64,000 bases of DNA from Pseudoxanthomonas sp. NC8 (GTDB lineage Bacteria; Pseudomonadota; Gammaproteobacteria; Xanthomonadales; Xanthomonadaceae): assembly GCA_025232375.1 (NCBI GenBank), contig CP060419.1, positions 2,169,001-2,233,000 on the forward strand, written 5' to 3'. The translations under genes were made by a program, and so were the position numbers. Shown piece by piece: positions 18,294 through 29,377 of this stretch. Each line of letters opens with the position of its first letter. The stretch's first letter is position 1. The notes beneath the pieces were generated by a model. It saw only the letters and a program-made list of their open reading frames with translations, was not told where the DNA came from and made no database searches.

Positions 18294-19152
18294 ATGAACT
18301 ACCGCCACGCCTTCCATGCCGGCAATCACGCCGACGTGCTCAAGCACGTCGTCCAGCTGGCGATGCTCGACGCGCTGATGCGCAAGGATGCGCCCTTCTT
18401 CGTCCTCGACACCCACGCCGGTCGTGGCCGCTACCTGCTGCACGGCAAGCAGGCCGGGCGCACCGGCGAGGCGAGCACCGGCATCTTCCAGCTGACCGGC
18501 GCACGCAAGCCGCCGCCGGTGATCGCCCGCTACCTGCGCGCGGTGGCGGCGGACAATCCGGTCGACGCGCTGGTCGCCTATCCCGGCTCGCCGCTGCTCA
18601 CGGCGCAGGCGATGCGGCCACAGGACCGGCTGGCCGCCTGCGAGCTGCAACCTGAGGAAGCCGAGGCGCTCAAGGCGCTGTTCGACCACGACCCGCGGGT
18701 AGCGGTGCATGCCCGCGACGGCTACGACGCCGTACGCGCCCTGCTCCCCCGCGCGTGGACGGCGTCCGCATCGCCCGCGGCTCAATTCTTGGTCGACCCG
18801 CCCTACGAAGCACAGGACGAGGAGTACCCGCGCGTGGTAAGGGCCGTGCGCGAGGCACTGGAGCGCTGGCCGCAGGCCAGCTGCGCGATCTGGTATCCGG
18901 TCAAGCAGCGGCGCAGCCTGCAGCCGTTCTTCCGCAAGCTCGAAGGTCTGCCGGCGCGCTCACTGCTGCTGGCCGAGTTGCTGGTCCGTCCCGACGACTC
19001 GCCGCTGCGGCTCAATGGCAGCGGCATGGCCATCCTCAACCCGCCCCAAACTGGACGAGGAGATCGCCCCGGCGCTGTCGTTCCTGCAGCGCACGCTCGG
19101 CGAAGCCGGTGCTTCGACCCGGCTGGAATGGCTGAAGCGCGAAACCCCGTAG
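18294..19152 (+). CDS. rlmJ: 23S rRNA (adenine-2030-N6)-methyltransferase RlmJ, one frame break
   Basis: Starts MNYRHAFHAGNHADVLKH, the hallmark of RlmJ, followed by FFVLDTHAGRGRYLL (SAM site), AYPGSPLLTAQAMRPQDRL and the catalytic FLVDPPYE motif. About 285 residues. One extra base in the run near 19045 (NPP to KLDEEIAPALSFLQRTLGE) breaks the frame before the last 38 residues. The true stop TAG at 19150-19152 lies inside the GTAG head of a SMAG-type palindrome. The 260 bases upstream, divergent from the autotransporter, show no clear promoter to me. Confidence 0.93.
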
Positions 19153-19223
19153 AGCGGGGCTTGCCCCGCTGCTTCTGGCGGTCGCGAGGCTCCTGAACCG
19201 CAGCGGGGCAAGCCCCGCTCTAC
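19149..19223. repeat. SMAG-type REP pair (GTAG palindromes, inverted)
   Basis: A 24-base palindromic unit beginning GTAGAGCGGGGCTTGCC (19149-19172) is perfectly repeated in opposite orientation at 19200-19223, separated by 27 bases. Each unit can fold alone (AGCGGGGC/GCCCCGCT) and the pair can form a larger stem. This matches the Stenotrophomonas GTAG REP family. The unit supplies the rlmJ stop codon. Confidence 0.85.
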
Positions 19224-19268
19224 GACCGCCCGGCGCGATCGCGGCTACCTGACCAGAAGCCGGACGGC

Positions 19269-20189
19269 TCAGACCGGATCCGGCTCCATGCCCTCGGGTT
19301 CGAAGAAGCTCCAGCGCACCATCGGGAACTGCGCCTTCAGCGCGCGCTCGACCCCGTTGATGTCGCGCAGCATCTGCTGGCCATCCTATTCCATGGCGCA
19401 TGCGCGCATGGATCGAGACCAGCACGTCCTCGCCCTGCTGCTGGGTAATCAGGTGCAGCAGTTCGGCGATCTCCGTGCGGCCCTTGAGGAAATCCTCGAT
19501 CTGCGCCTGCAGCAGCGGATCCACCGATTGCCCGATCAGCATCGACTTGACCTCGACCGCGACCAGCACCGCGATCACGATCAGCAGCACGCCGATGGCG
19601 ATGGTGCCGATCGCGTCGAACAGCGGGTTGCCGGTGACCACGGTCAGCAGCACCGCGCCCAGCGCGAACATAAGGCCCAGCAGCGCGGTAAGGTCCTCGC
19701 CGAAGATCACCACCAGTTCGGCCTGGCGGCTCTCGCGGAACCACTGCCACAGCCCGCGTGAACCGCGCGCCTTGTCCACTTCCTGCAGGCAGGCGCGCAT
19801 GGACACCGCCTCGGCGGCGATCGCGAACACCAGCACGCCCACCGCCCACCACCAGTATTTCAGCGGTTCGGGGTGCTGAAATTTGTGTATGCCCTCGTAC
19901 ATCGAGAACATGCCGCCGACGCTGAACAGCATCACCGCGATAGGAACGACCAGAAGTAGATCGCCCGGCCGTAGCCGAGTGGATGGTCGGTGGTCGCTGG
20001 CCGCTTGGCCTGGCGCAGGCCCATCAGCAGGAGCAGCTGGTTGCCACAGTCGGCCAGCGAGTGCACCGTCTCGGCCAGCATCGCGCCGGAACCGGTGACG
20101 AAGGCGGCCACGCCCTTGGCCACGGCGATCGCGAAATTGGCGCCGAGCGCGAACAGGATCGCGCGGACCGAATCACCACTGCCTGCCAT
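19269..20189 (-). CDS. Cation diffusion facilitator family transporter, frame breaks
   Basis: About 306 residues. N-terminal helix ILFALGANFAIAVAKGVAA, then AMLAETVHSLADCGNQLLLL (TM2 with the CDF metal-site histidine and aspartate), DHPLGYGRAIYFWSFL, three more TM helices and a C-terminal cytoplasmic dimerisation domain (SVDPLLQAQIEDFL). Likely exports zinc, iron or another divalent cation by proton antiport, and the metal cannot be read off. Frame breaks: near 19940, where CCTGGTC is read as CCTATC, and near 19388 before the last 40 residues. CTTACC and CTTATG codon pairs inside are suspected base errors. Confidence 0.85.
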
Positions 20190-20257
20190 GGCCTTCTCTC
20201 CTGCGGTCGGGACGCGGGGAGTCTAGCAAGCCCTCCCCGCCCACCGCGGCCCTTGAT

Positions 20258-20814
20258 GTGGGAATATCCGCCCATGCCCCGCAACCGGCTCCCCCTTGGC
20301 ACGAGGAATTCGTCCTGCCCAACCGGCGGGCGATCCTGATCCGTCCGATCCGGCCGGAGGATGCCGCGCCGCTGCAGGGCATGTTCGGGATGCTGGGCCC
20401 GGCCGAGATCCGCAGCGGATTCGGCGGCGGTGACACCCTTGACGATGCCGTCGCCGCGCAGCTTGCGCGCCCGGACCCGAAGACCGAGCTGGTGCTGGTC
20501 GGCGCCGAACCCTTGCCGCCAGGCGAGGCGATGATCGCGGGGCTGGCGCGGGCGCGCATCGTGCCCGGCACCCGCCAGGCCGAGTACGCGATCCTGCTCG
20601 GCAACTACGTGGCCGGGCTGGTATGGGCCGGCACCTGATGCAGAAGCTGGTCAAGTGGTCGCGCGGCCGTTACCTGGACCGGCTCTACGGCGATACGCCC
20701 GAGAGCAATGAACCGATGCTGGAACTGGCCGCCTCGATGGGCTTCCGGCCCAGCGAGGAAAGTGGCGTGCCACCGGGCCTGACCCGGCTGGTGCTGGACC
20801 TGTCCAACAGCTGA
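20258..20814 (+). CDS. GNAT family acetyltransferase, one frame break
   Basis: About 185 residues. The N-terminal part FVLPNRRAILIRPIRPEDAAPL is typical of GNAT domains like the one of protein lysine acetyltransferases. Acetyl-CoA binding is near GMGRHLMQKLVKWSRGR after repair (Q/RxxGxG/A-like). One G is lost at about 20623 (CTGGGTATGG read as CTGGTATGG). Start uncertain: GTG 20258 is in frame, while ATG at 20274 is one base out of frame and could connect if the CCTTGG at about 20297 carries an extra T. Substrate unknown. Confidence 0.75.
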
Positions 20815-20910
20815 GCTGACCACCGCGGGCCGCGCGGCCCGCCTCCGGAGACGCCGGCGGCTGCCGGCGCGCACGGCCGTTGCCGACCACGCGGCTACAA
20901 TGCACGGTCC

Positions 20911-23900
20911 ATGTCGTCTGCGTCCTCCCCTGTGTCCTCCACTCCCCCGCTGCCCCGCCGCGGTAAGGCGCGAGCCTGGTGGCGGGCACCTGCATCGCCC
21001 TCGGCCCCACTTTAAGACCTCATCCAGGCCGCGCGTGCGCATCCCGGCCCGCTGCTGTTCGTCGCCCACGACAACCAGTCTGCGCACCAGGTCGAATCCG
21101 ACCTGCTCACCCTGCTCGGCCGCGCAACGGACGGGGCGGATGCCTCGCTGCCGGTGGTGCCGTTCCCCGACTGGGAAACGTTGCCGTACGACCGCTTCAG
21201 TCCACATCCGGACATCATCAGCCAGCGCCTGTCGGCGCTGCAGCGGATCCCGCAGCTCGAACGCGGCATCGTGGTGGTGCCGGTGCAGACCCTGCTGCAG
21301 CGGCTGCCGCCGCTGCGCTACATCGCCGGCGGCAGCTTCGACCTGAAGACCGGCCAGCGCCTGGACCTGGACGCGGAGAAGCGCCGGCTGGAGAGCGCCG
21401 GCTACCGCAACGTGCCGCAGGTGCTGGATCCGGGCGACTTCGCCGTGCGCGGCGGCCTGCTCGACGTATATCCGATGGGCGCCGACGCGCCGCTGCGGAT
21501 CGAGCTGCTCGACGACGAGATCGACTCGATCCGCAGCTTCGACCCGGAAAGCCAGCGCTCGCTCGACCGCATCGCGGCCGTGCAGCTTCTGCCCGGCCGC
21601 GAACTGCCGATGGACGAGGCCAGCATCGCGCGCGTGCTCGACACGCTGCGCGAGCGCTTCGACGTCGACACCCGGCGCAGCGCGCTGTACCGGGACCTGA
21701 AGGCCGGGCTGGCCCCGGCCGGCATCGAGTACTACCTGCCGCTGTTCTTCCCGCCCGCGCGCGACGGCAGCGGGAGCACCGCCACCCTGCTCGACTACCT
21801 GCCGGTGAGCGTGCTGCCGGTGCTGGCCGACGGCGTCGGCGCCGCCGCCGACGCGTTCTGGCAGCAGACCCGCAACCGCTATGACCAGCGCCGCCACGAT
21901 GTCGAACATCCGGTGCTCGCGCCGGAAGAGCTGTACCTGCCGCCCGACGGCCTGCGCGAACGGCTGAACCTCGGCATCCGCATCGAGGTCTGCGGCAGCG
22001 GGCACGCGCGCCGCGACGAGGCCGCAGCACTCGGCGACCAGCCGGCGCCATCGCTGCCGGTGGCCGGACGCGACCAGCATGTCGCCGGCGAAGCGTTGCG
22101 CTCGTTCGTGGCCAGCTACCCGGGCCGGGTGCTGGTCGCCGCCGATTCACCGGGCCGGCGCGAGGCACTGCTCGAGGTGCTGCAGGCGGCCGAGCTGAAG
22201 CCGGAGGTCGTGGCCGATTTCCCGTCCTTCATCGGCCGTGGTCCCGGCGCAGGCCCGGACCGGCGCGGGTTCGCCATCGCCGTGGCCCCGCTGGAAGACG
22301 GCTTCGCCATCGACGAACCCGCCTTCGTCGTCCTCACCGAGCGCCAGCTGTTCCCCGAGCGCGCCACCCAGCCGCGCGCGCGCGCGCCGCGCCGGGCGCG
22401 AGCCGGAAGCGATCATCCGCGACCTGGGCGAGCTGACCGAAGGCGCACCCATCGTCCACGAAGACCACGGCGTCGGCCGTTATCGCGGCCTGGTGGCGAT
22501 GGACATCGGCGGCATGCCCGGCGAGTTCCTCGACATCGAGTACGCCAAGGGCGACCGCCTGTACGTGCCGGTGGCGCAGCTGCACCTTGGTCAGCCGCTA
22601 TTCCGGCGCTTCGCCGGAGACCGCGCCGCTGCATTCGCTCGGCGGCGAGCAGTGGGCCAAGGCCAAGCGCAAGGCGCAGGAAAAGGTCCGCGACGTGGCC
22701 GCCGAGCTGCTGGAAATCCAGGCCCGCCGGCAGGCCCGCGCCGGGCTGGCGCTGGATATCGACCGGGCGATGTACGAAAGCTTCGCTGCCGGCTTCCCGT
22801 TCGAGGAGACGCCCGACCAGCACGCCTCGATCGAAGCGGTGCTGCGCGACCTGCAGTCCAGCCAGCCGATGGACCGCGTGGTCTGCGGCGACGTGGGCTT
22901 CGGCAAGACCGAAGTCGCCGTGCGCGCCGCGTTCGGCGCCGCCAGCGGCGGCCGCCAGGTGGCGGTGCTGGTGCCGACCACGCTGCTGGCCGAACAGCAC
23001 TACCGCAACTTCCGCGACCGCTTCGCCGACTGGCCGCTCAAGGTCGAGGTGCTGTCGCGCTTCAAGACCAAGAAGGAAATCGAGCTGGAGCTGGAGAAGG
23101 TCAGCCGCGGCGAGATCGACGTGATCGTCGGCACCCATCGCCTGTTGCAGGCGGACGTGAAGTTCAAGGACCTCGGCCTGGTCATCGTCGACGAGGAGCA
23201 GCGCTTCGGTGTGCGCCAGAAGGAAGCACTCAAGGCGCTGCGCGCCAACGTGCACCTGCTCACCCTTACCGCCACCCCGATCCCGCGCACGCTGAACATG
23301 GCCATGGCCGGGCTGCGCGACCTGTCGATCATTGCCACGCCGCCGCCGAACCGGCTGGCGGTGCAGACCTTCGTCGTGCTATGGGACGACGCGCAGCTGC
23401 GCGAGGCGTTCCAGCGCGAGCTGGCCCGCGGCGGCCAGCTGTACTTCCTGCACAACGACGTGGAAAGCATCGGCCGCATGCAGAAGCAGCTGGCCGAGCT
23501 GGTACCGGAGGCGCGCATTGGCATCGCCCACGGGCAGATGCCGGAGCGCGAGCTGGAGCGGGTGATGCTCGACTTCCAGAAGCAGCGCTTCAACGTGCTG
23601 CTGTCGACCACGATCATCGAATCGGGCATCGACATCCCCAACGCCAACACCATCGTCATCAACCGCGCCGACCGTTTCGGCCTGGCCCAGCTGCACCAGC
23701 TGCGCGGCCGCGTCGGCCGCTCGCACCACCGCGCCTACGCCTACCTGCTGGTGCCGCCCGACCGGCGCGCGATGACCCCGGATGCGGAGAAGCGGCTGGA
23801 AGCGATCGCCTCGATGGACGAGCTCGGCGCCGGCTTCACCTGGCCACCCACGACCTGGAGATCCGCGGCGCCGGCGAACTGCTCGGCGAGGACCAGAGCG

Positions 23901-24448
23901 GGCAGATGGCCGAGGTCGGCTTCAGCCTCTACACCGAACTGCTCGAGCGCGCGGTGCGCAGCATCCGCCGGGGCAAGCTCCCGGACCTGGATGCGGGCGA
24001 GGAGGTCCGTGGCGCCGACATCGTGCTCAACGTGCCGGCGCTGATCACGGAGGACTACCTGCCGGACGTGCACACCCGCCTGACCCTGTACAAGCGCATT
24101 TCCAGCGCGCGCGACAGCGAGGCGCTGCGCGAGCTGCAGGTGGAGATGATCGACCGCTTCGGCCTGCTGCCGGATGCGGTGAAGCACCTGTTCGCCATCG
24201 CCGAGCTGAAGCTGCAGGCGCAGGCGCTGGGCATCCGCAAGCTGGAGCTGGGCGAAGCCGGCGGGCGCATCGTGTTCGAGGTAAGGCCCAAGGTCGACCC
24301 GATGTCGGTGATCCGGATGATCCAGCAGCAGCCCAGGCTCTATGCGATGGAGGGCCCCGACAAGCTGCGCGTCCGCGTGCCGCTGCCGGAGAGCGCCGAC
24401 CGCTTCAACGCCGCGCGTGCCCTGCTGACCACGCTGGCGCCGGGCTGA
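20911..24448 (+). CDS. mfd: Transcription-repair coupling factor Mfd, broken by errors
   Basis: DNA translocase that removes RNA polymerase stalled at lesions and recruits UvrA. About 1,178 residues. UvrB-like N-terminal module ([18 protein letters not shown]), RNAP-interacting domain ([13 protein letters not shown]), RecG-like helicase motifs: [17 protein letters not shown] (Walker A), [10 protein letters not shown] (DEEQ), [28 protein letters not shown], and C-terminal D7. Defects: in-frame TAA 21013-21015 (expected CAG), a break near 22385, extra T in CCTTGG 22585-22590, and a lost C before CCTGG 23839-23843 ([20 protein letters not shown]). TACAAT at 20896 is a possible -10 element. Confidence 0.95.
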
Positions 24449-24476
24449 ACTTCCGCCCGGTGATTGCCCGCCTCCC

Positions 24477-24587
24477 GTAGAGCCGGGCTTGCCCGGCCGC
24501 GCTTTACCCGCATGGAGCCGAGCGTGCCCGCCTGCGCCTCGTCGCTGCTGCGATACACACAGAGCAGCGGGGCAAGCCCCGCTCTAC
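24477..24587. repeat. Second SMAG-type REP pair downstream of mfd
   Basis: GTAGAGCCGGGCTTGCC unit at 24477-24500 (two-base variant with compensating stem changes) and an inverted copy at 24564-24587 that is identical to the 19200-19223 unit. The pair lies between convergent mfd and the SLC13 permease gene and probably folds at both mRNA 3' ends. Confidence 0.85.
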
Positions 24588-24594
24588 CGTCGGC

Positions 24595-26422
24595 TCACAT
24601 GCCGAAGAACCACGGCACCAGCAGCACGACCACCAGCAGCGACATCAGCGCCAGCGGCGTGCCGATCTTGACGAAATCGCCGAAGCGGTAGCCGCCCGGC
24701 CCGACCACCAGCGCGTTGACCGGCGAGGACACCGGGGTCATGAACGCCGCCGACGCGGCCAGGGCCACGGTCATCGCGAACGGATACGGCGACATGCCCA
24801 GGTGGTCGGCGACCGCCAGCGCCACCGGCGCCATCAGCACGGCGATCGCGGTGTTGGAGATGAACATGCCGAATACCGCGGTGATGGGAAGATCGCCGCC
24901 AGCACCACGCGTGGCCCGGCGCCGCCCACGCCCTGCAGCAGCAGCTGCGCGGTAAGGTCCACGCCACCGGTGCGCTGCAGGGCCAGCGAGAACGGCAGCA
25001 TGCCCACGATCAGCATAAGGCTGGGCCAGTGGATCGAGCGGTAGGCGCTGCGCAGGTCGACGCAGCCGGTCAGGCCCATCAGCAGGCAGCCGATCAGCGC
25101 CGCGTGCACGTTCGACACCACGCCGCTGACCATCAACCCGATGGTCAGCAGCAGGCAGGCCAGCGCGAACGGCGCGCGCGCGGCGGCCGGCGCGACGTCT
25201 TCCGATTCCAGCGGCAGGCCGAGCAGGATCAGCAGCCCGTCGGCGCCGGAGCCGAGCGCCCGGATCGCCGGCCACGGCCCCGCCACCAGCAGCGTGTCGC
25301 CCACTTCCAGCGGCTCGTCGGGTAAGGTCGCGCACCTCGGCGGTGCGGCCGTGCTTGAGCCCGACCACCACCAGTTCGTGGCGGTCCTGCAACCGTGCAC
25401 GGTTCGCGCTCACCCCGGCCAGCGGCGAGTTGGCCGCCACCATCATCTCGGCCATGCCGATGTCGTTGGCGTAACCGCCGAAATTGCCGCCCTCCAGCGC
25501 CAGCGGTTGCAGGCGCAGGCCCTCGAAGCGGCGCAGCGCATCGATGCCGGGGTCGCGCAGGTGCAGCAGCAGGATGTCGCCCGGCAGCAGCTGCCGGCCT
25601 TCGGCCGAGGCGAGCAGGCGCTGGCCGAAGCGGCCGGCCTGCTCCACCGCCAGCACGGTCATGCCGGCCAGCTCCCCGTCTTCCAGTGCCGAGGCGACAT
25701 GCCCGACCAGCGTCGAATCGCTGCGGACCTGCGCCCGGAACGCACTGCCCTGCAGCCGGTACTCGCCGATCCAGTCCTCCAGCCGCGGGCGCGCGCGCGC
25801 GCCACCGGCGCGCCCGCGGACAGCCAGCGGCGCGCGAACAGCATCCAGCCGATCGACAGCGCCAGCACCGCCGCGCCGAACGGCAGGAAGTCGAAGAAGG
25901 CGAAACCGCGCTGGCCCTCGCGCAGCAGCTCGGCGTGCACCACCAGGTTGGGGGCGGTCGCCACCGGGGTCATCATCCCGCTGCACAGCGCGGCCACGCT
26001 CAGCGGCATCATCAGCCGCGCCGGCGCGATGCGGCTGCTGCGGGCGATGCGCAGCACGATCGGGATGAAGATCGCGACCACGCCGGTGGAGCTCATCACC
26101 GAACCCATCACGCCGACCGACAGCATCAGCGCCACCACCAGCACGGTTTCGTCACCCCGGGCCACGCGCAGGATGAAGGCGCTGATCCGCTGCGCCAGCC
26201 CGGTGCGCACCAGGCCCTCGCCGACCACGAACAGCAGCGCGATCAGGACGATGCTCGGCTCGCCGAAACCGGCCATCGCCTCGCCCGCGTCGATGACCCC
26301 GGTGAACGGCAGCGCCGCCGCCATCAGCAGCGCGACCACGTCGGCACGCGGCCGGCCCAGCGAGAACAGGACGATGGCCGCGCCCAGCAGCGCCGGGACG
26401 AGAGCGCAAGGCCGGTGTTCAC
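24595..26422 (-). CDS. SLC13-type permease with TrkA-C domains, frame breaks
   Basis: About 608 residues. N-terminal helices (LLGAAIVLFSLGRPRADVV, PSIVLIALLFVVGEGLV), a middle soluble part with two TrkA-C-like domains (LEDWIGEYRLQGSAF, NDIGMAEMMVAANSPLAGV, LQDRHELVVVGLKHGR), then a second membrane bundle with the SPVNALVVGPGGYRF signature. Such proteins move sulfate, dicarboxylates or other anions with sodium, and substrate is not assignable. Start GTG 26422 overlaps the upstream stop by four bases (GTGA). Frame breaks lie near 26405, 25790, 25321 (GGTAAGG) and 24886. Confidence 0.8.
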
Positions 26423-27473
26423 CGGAGCGCCCCGGCAGGCGCGGGACCGGACCCGACCGGGGTCGGCCGCCCCCGGCGGATGAGGCGGGAGAACGCCGGA
26501 TCCCGGTCGGCGGACGCGGCGGCGGCGTTGATCCGCGACTGCGCGCGCAGCCGCTCGAACGGGATCGAGGTGTCGACGAGCCCCACGTCGTACAGGTAGC
26601 GGTCGCTGCGGCCGTTGAGCAGGTGGCGCAGGTCCCAGCCGCCGTCGCGCCCGGCCTGCCTGGCGTAGCGGACGATGTTGACCGTGCAGTTGTTGCTGAC
26701 CAAGGTGGTAGAACTCCGGCACCTCGGCCACCGCGTTGATCCGCGCGGCGTAGACCATGAACAGCCGCCGCGCCGCCTCGGCCGAGGCCGTGGTCCGGTA
26801 CAGGAACACGTCCTCGTCGCGGTAGTTGCTGCGCACGCGGACGACGTCGCGCTCGTCGCCGACGACGTAGACCAGTTCGAAGTGGCGGAACAGCCCGGGC
26901 AACGCGGCGAAGCCCTCGCCCTGTTCGGGCCGGATCTCGATCGAGATGGCCACCGGCTCCGCACCGGCGACCTCGAAGCTCAGGAAGGTATGGGCGATCA
27001 GCCCGTCGCGCTTCCAGTAGGACACGAAGAAATCCACGCCCCGCAGGTCGGACAGGCGCAGGTCGCGCTGTTCCCAGCGCTCGCTGAAGTCCTCGCGGCT
27101 GCGGTAGTCGAAGTTGCGGTAGCCGCTGATGTGGACCTGGTCGCCGTCGATCCGGATGCGCGGCGCCACCGCCACTTCAGGACGCCATGCCCGGTCATTC
27201 GAGGGACGGATGCCCCACCACGCCACCAGCACCACGCCCGCGAGCGCCAGGCTGGCCAGCAGCGGCCAGCGGCCGCGCGCGCCCCATACCGCCCAGCCGG
27301 CGAACGCCGCATACAGCACGGCCGGCAGCCAGTGCCCGGGCAGCGGCGACGGGCCGGCACCGATCGCCAGCGCGATCCGCGTTGCGCCCAGCGACAGCGC
27401 CGCACCCACCGGCCAGCGCAGGCCGCGCGGCACGGCCGCGCCCAGCCCGGGCAAGGGACCGTATCGCGGCATG
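26419..27473 (-). CDS. DUF4105 (Lnb N-terminal-like) membrane protein, one frame break
   Basis: About 351 residues. Two or three N-terminal TM helices (HWLPAVLYAAFAGWAVWG, PLLASLALAGVVLVAWWG) and a periplasmic DUF4105 domain with SGYRNFDYRSREDF, FLSFEVAGAEPVAISIEIR and the cysteine-bearing FYHLVSNNCTVNIVRY restored across CCAAGG 26700-26705. Function unknown; the NCT cysteine recalls papain-like/NlpC-type folds. It overlaps the permease start by four bases, so translation is coupled. Start ATG at 27473 chosen; upstream valine codons are in frame. Confidence 0.75.
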
Positions 27474-27590
27474 CTGGCGTCCACTGGCTGCACGATCCCT
27501 CGCGGATTCCGTGGCGGGCGTGTCTGGCCCGGGCGATGCGGCCGCACGTTAGCACAGCCTCCTCCACGGCCTGGCGACGGATGGACGCGG

Positions 27591-29150
27591 CTAGAGCTGC
27601 GACTCGACCGGCAGCCAGCCGATGGCCCGCGCTGCCGCGCGGCGCCACAGGCTCGCCTCCGGCTCGCGGTCCCAGCTGACCGGCGGCTGCACCGCGTCGT
27701 CCTGCCAGCGCAGCGCGCCATCGACCAGCTCGACCCGGTAGCTGATCGGGGCGCCGGTCTTGCGCCGGTACAGCGCTTCCAGCTCCGCCGCCACATCCGG
27801 GCTCTCGAACAGCAGCCCCATCTCGGTGTTGAGGTTCATCGAGCGCGGATCGAGGTTGAACGAGCCGATGAAACCACGCCGCCCGTCCACCACGTAGGCC
27901 TTCGTGTGCAGGCTGGCGCCGCTGGAGCCGAACAGGCTCGCGCCGGCGCTGCCGTGCGGCTTGAGCTCGAACAGGGCAACGCCCTGCTCCAGCAGCGGGA
28001 TGCGGTAGCCGGCGTAGCCGCCGTGCACCGCCATCACGTCGTTGGCGGCCAGCGAGTTGGTGAGGATGCCGACCTGCACGCCACGGCGGCGCAGTCCGGC
28101 GAACCAGTTGACGCCTTCGGTACCGGGAACGAAGTACGGCGAAATCAGCTTGAGGTCGTGCTTCACCGCGGACACGTGCTCCACCAGCACCGGCGTCATC
28201 CAGTCCGGCTGCGGTGTCGCCCCTTCCGCCTTTTCCGGGGATCGGAAACGATGGCGGCGTTGCCGGTCCAGTGCATGCGCGCACGGCCCTGCATCAGGTC
28301 GCGCACCCGCGGAGAATCGCCCAGCCGCTTCGCGTACGGCGCCGCCCGCGGCGAAGCCGAGGCCGGCATCGATGCTGGCGCGCACCCGGTCCAGCGCGTC
28401 CGGACCGGGATCGACCAGCGCCGACAGCGGGATCGCCGAAGCGCTGTTCCAGAACGCGTCGAAGATCGCCTCGGCCTGCTTCACCGGCGGCCCGACCACC
28501 GCCGCGTCGGTGTCCATGAAATTGATGTCGGCCGCGGCGTCGAAGTACTCGTCGCCGACGTTGCGCCCGCCGACGATCACCACGCGGCCGTCGGCGATCC
28601 AGGTCTTGTTGTGCATGCGCCGGTTGAGGCTGAAGAACCGCAGCAGCAGCTCCACGCCGCGGGCCACGGTTCCTTCCCGGGCCCGGGTCGGGTTGAACAG
28701 CCGCACCTCGATCTCCGGGTGGCTGTCCAGCGCGGCCAGCACCGAACGGCTGCCGTGCACGTTCATGTCGTCCAGCAGCAGGCGCACGCGCACGCCGCGG
28801 TCGGCGGCCTGCAGCAGCTCGTCGTAGATCAGGTTGCCGGTGAAGTCCGGATGCCAGATGTAGTACTGCAGGTCCAGGCTGCGCCCGGCCGCGCGGGCGG
28901 TGGCCGCACGCACCGCGAACGCGTCGAGGTTGTCGGCGAGGACGACGATGCCCGTCTCGCCAGGGCGCGCCAAGGTCAGCGGCGACACCGCCCGGTCCAG
29001 CGGCGTGCCGGCCGGCTGCACATCCAGCGCATGCGAGGCGGGGCCCCGCGCGCTTTCGGCGAAGCGTCCATAGGCATACAGCGAGACCAGCGATGCGGCC
29101 ACGAGCATCGCGAACACGCCACCGATCCACTTGAGTGTCTTTTTTTTCAT
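27591..29150 (-). CDS. Phospholipase D-like protein (cardiolipin synthase/transferase type)
   Basis: 519 residues. Signal anchor near residues 7-29, then two HKD motifs: MHNKTWIADGRVVIVGG and LHTKAYVVDGRRGFIGSFN, with RSMNLNTEMG after the second. SLDLQYYIWHPDFTGN is typical of the ClsC-like PLD family, so phospholipid head-group transfer at the inner membrane is likely. The frame stays open throughout, but about 30 residues near 28240-28330 read as nonsense. Another frame there gives LMQGR..MHWTGNAAIVSD, so two opposite indels flank this segment. Confidence 0.85.
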   Translation of the reverse strand: MKKKTLKWIGGVFAMLVAASLVSLYAYGRFAESARGPASHALDVQPAGTPLDRAVSPLTLARPGETGIVVLADNLDAFAVRAATARAAGRSLDLQYYIWHPDFTGNLIYDELLQAADRGVRVRLLLDDMNVHGSRSVLAALDSHPEIEVRLFNPTRAREGTVARGVELLLRFFSLNRRMHNKTWIADGRVVIVGGRNVGDEYFDAAADINFMDTDAAVVGPPVKQAEAIFDAFWNSASAIPLSALVDPGPDALDRVRASIDAGLGFAAGGAVREAAGRFSAGARPDAGPCAHALDRQRRHRFRSPEKAEGATPQPDWMTPVLVEHVSAVKHDLKLISPYFVPGTEGVNWFAGLRRRGVQVGILTNSLAANDVMAVHGGYAGYRIPLLEQGVALFELKPHGSAGASLFGSSGASLHTKAYVVDGRRGFIGSFNLDPRSMNLNTEMGLLFESPDVAAELEALYRRKTGAPISYRVELVDGALRWQDDAVQPPVSWDREPEASLWRRAAARAIGWLPVESQL

Positions 29151-29377
29151 GTCCGGGGCGCAAAGGCGGCTGCGGGGATTCTAGGGGAACCCCGCGACGA
29201 CGGCGTGTGCGCGTCCGGCCTTAGCGCCCTCGCCGTCGGACGGCCCAGCGTCCGGGAGTGCTGGCTCCCCAGTGACCCATGCCGGCACCGCCATCGACGG
29301 ATGATCCGCGGTAAGGACAACCCGGATTGCCGTGCTAGATTCGCCCGCACGTTGTCGATGGATAACCCGGGATTCAA

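Noticed and set aside
20890..20910. TACAAT as a firm mfd promoter
   Set aside because: A good -10 but no -35 at proper spacing, and it lies almost on the start codon.
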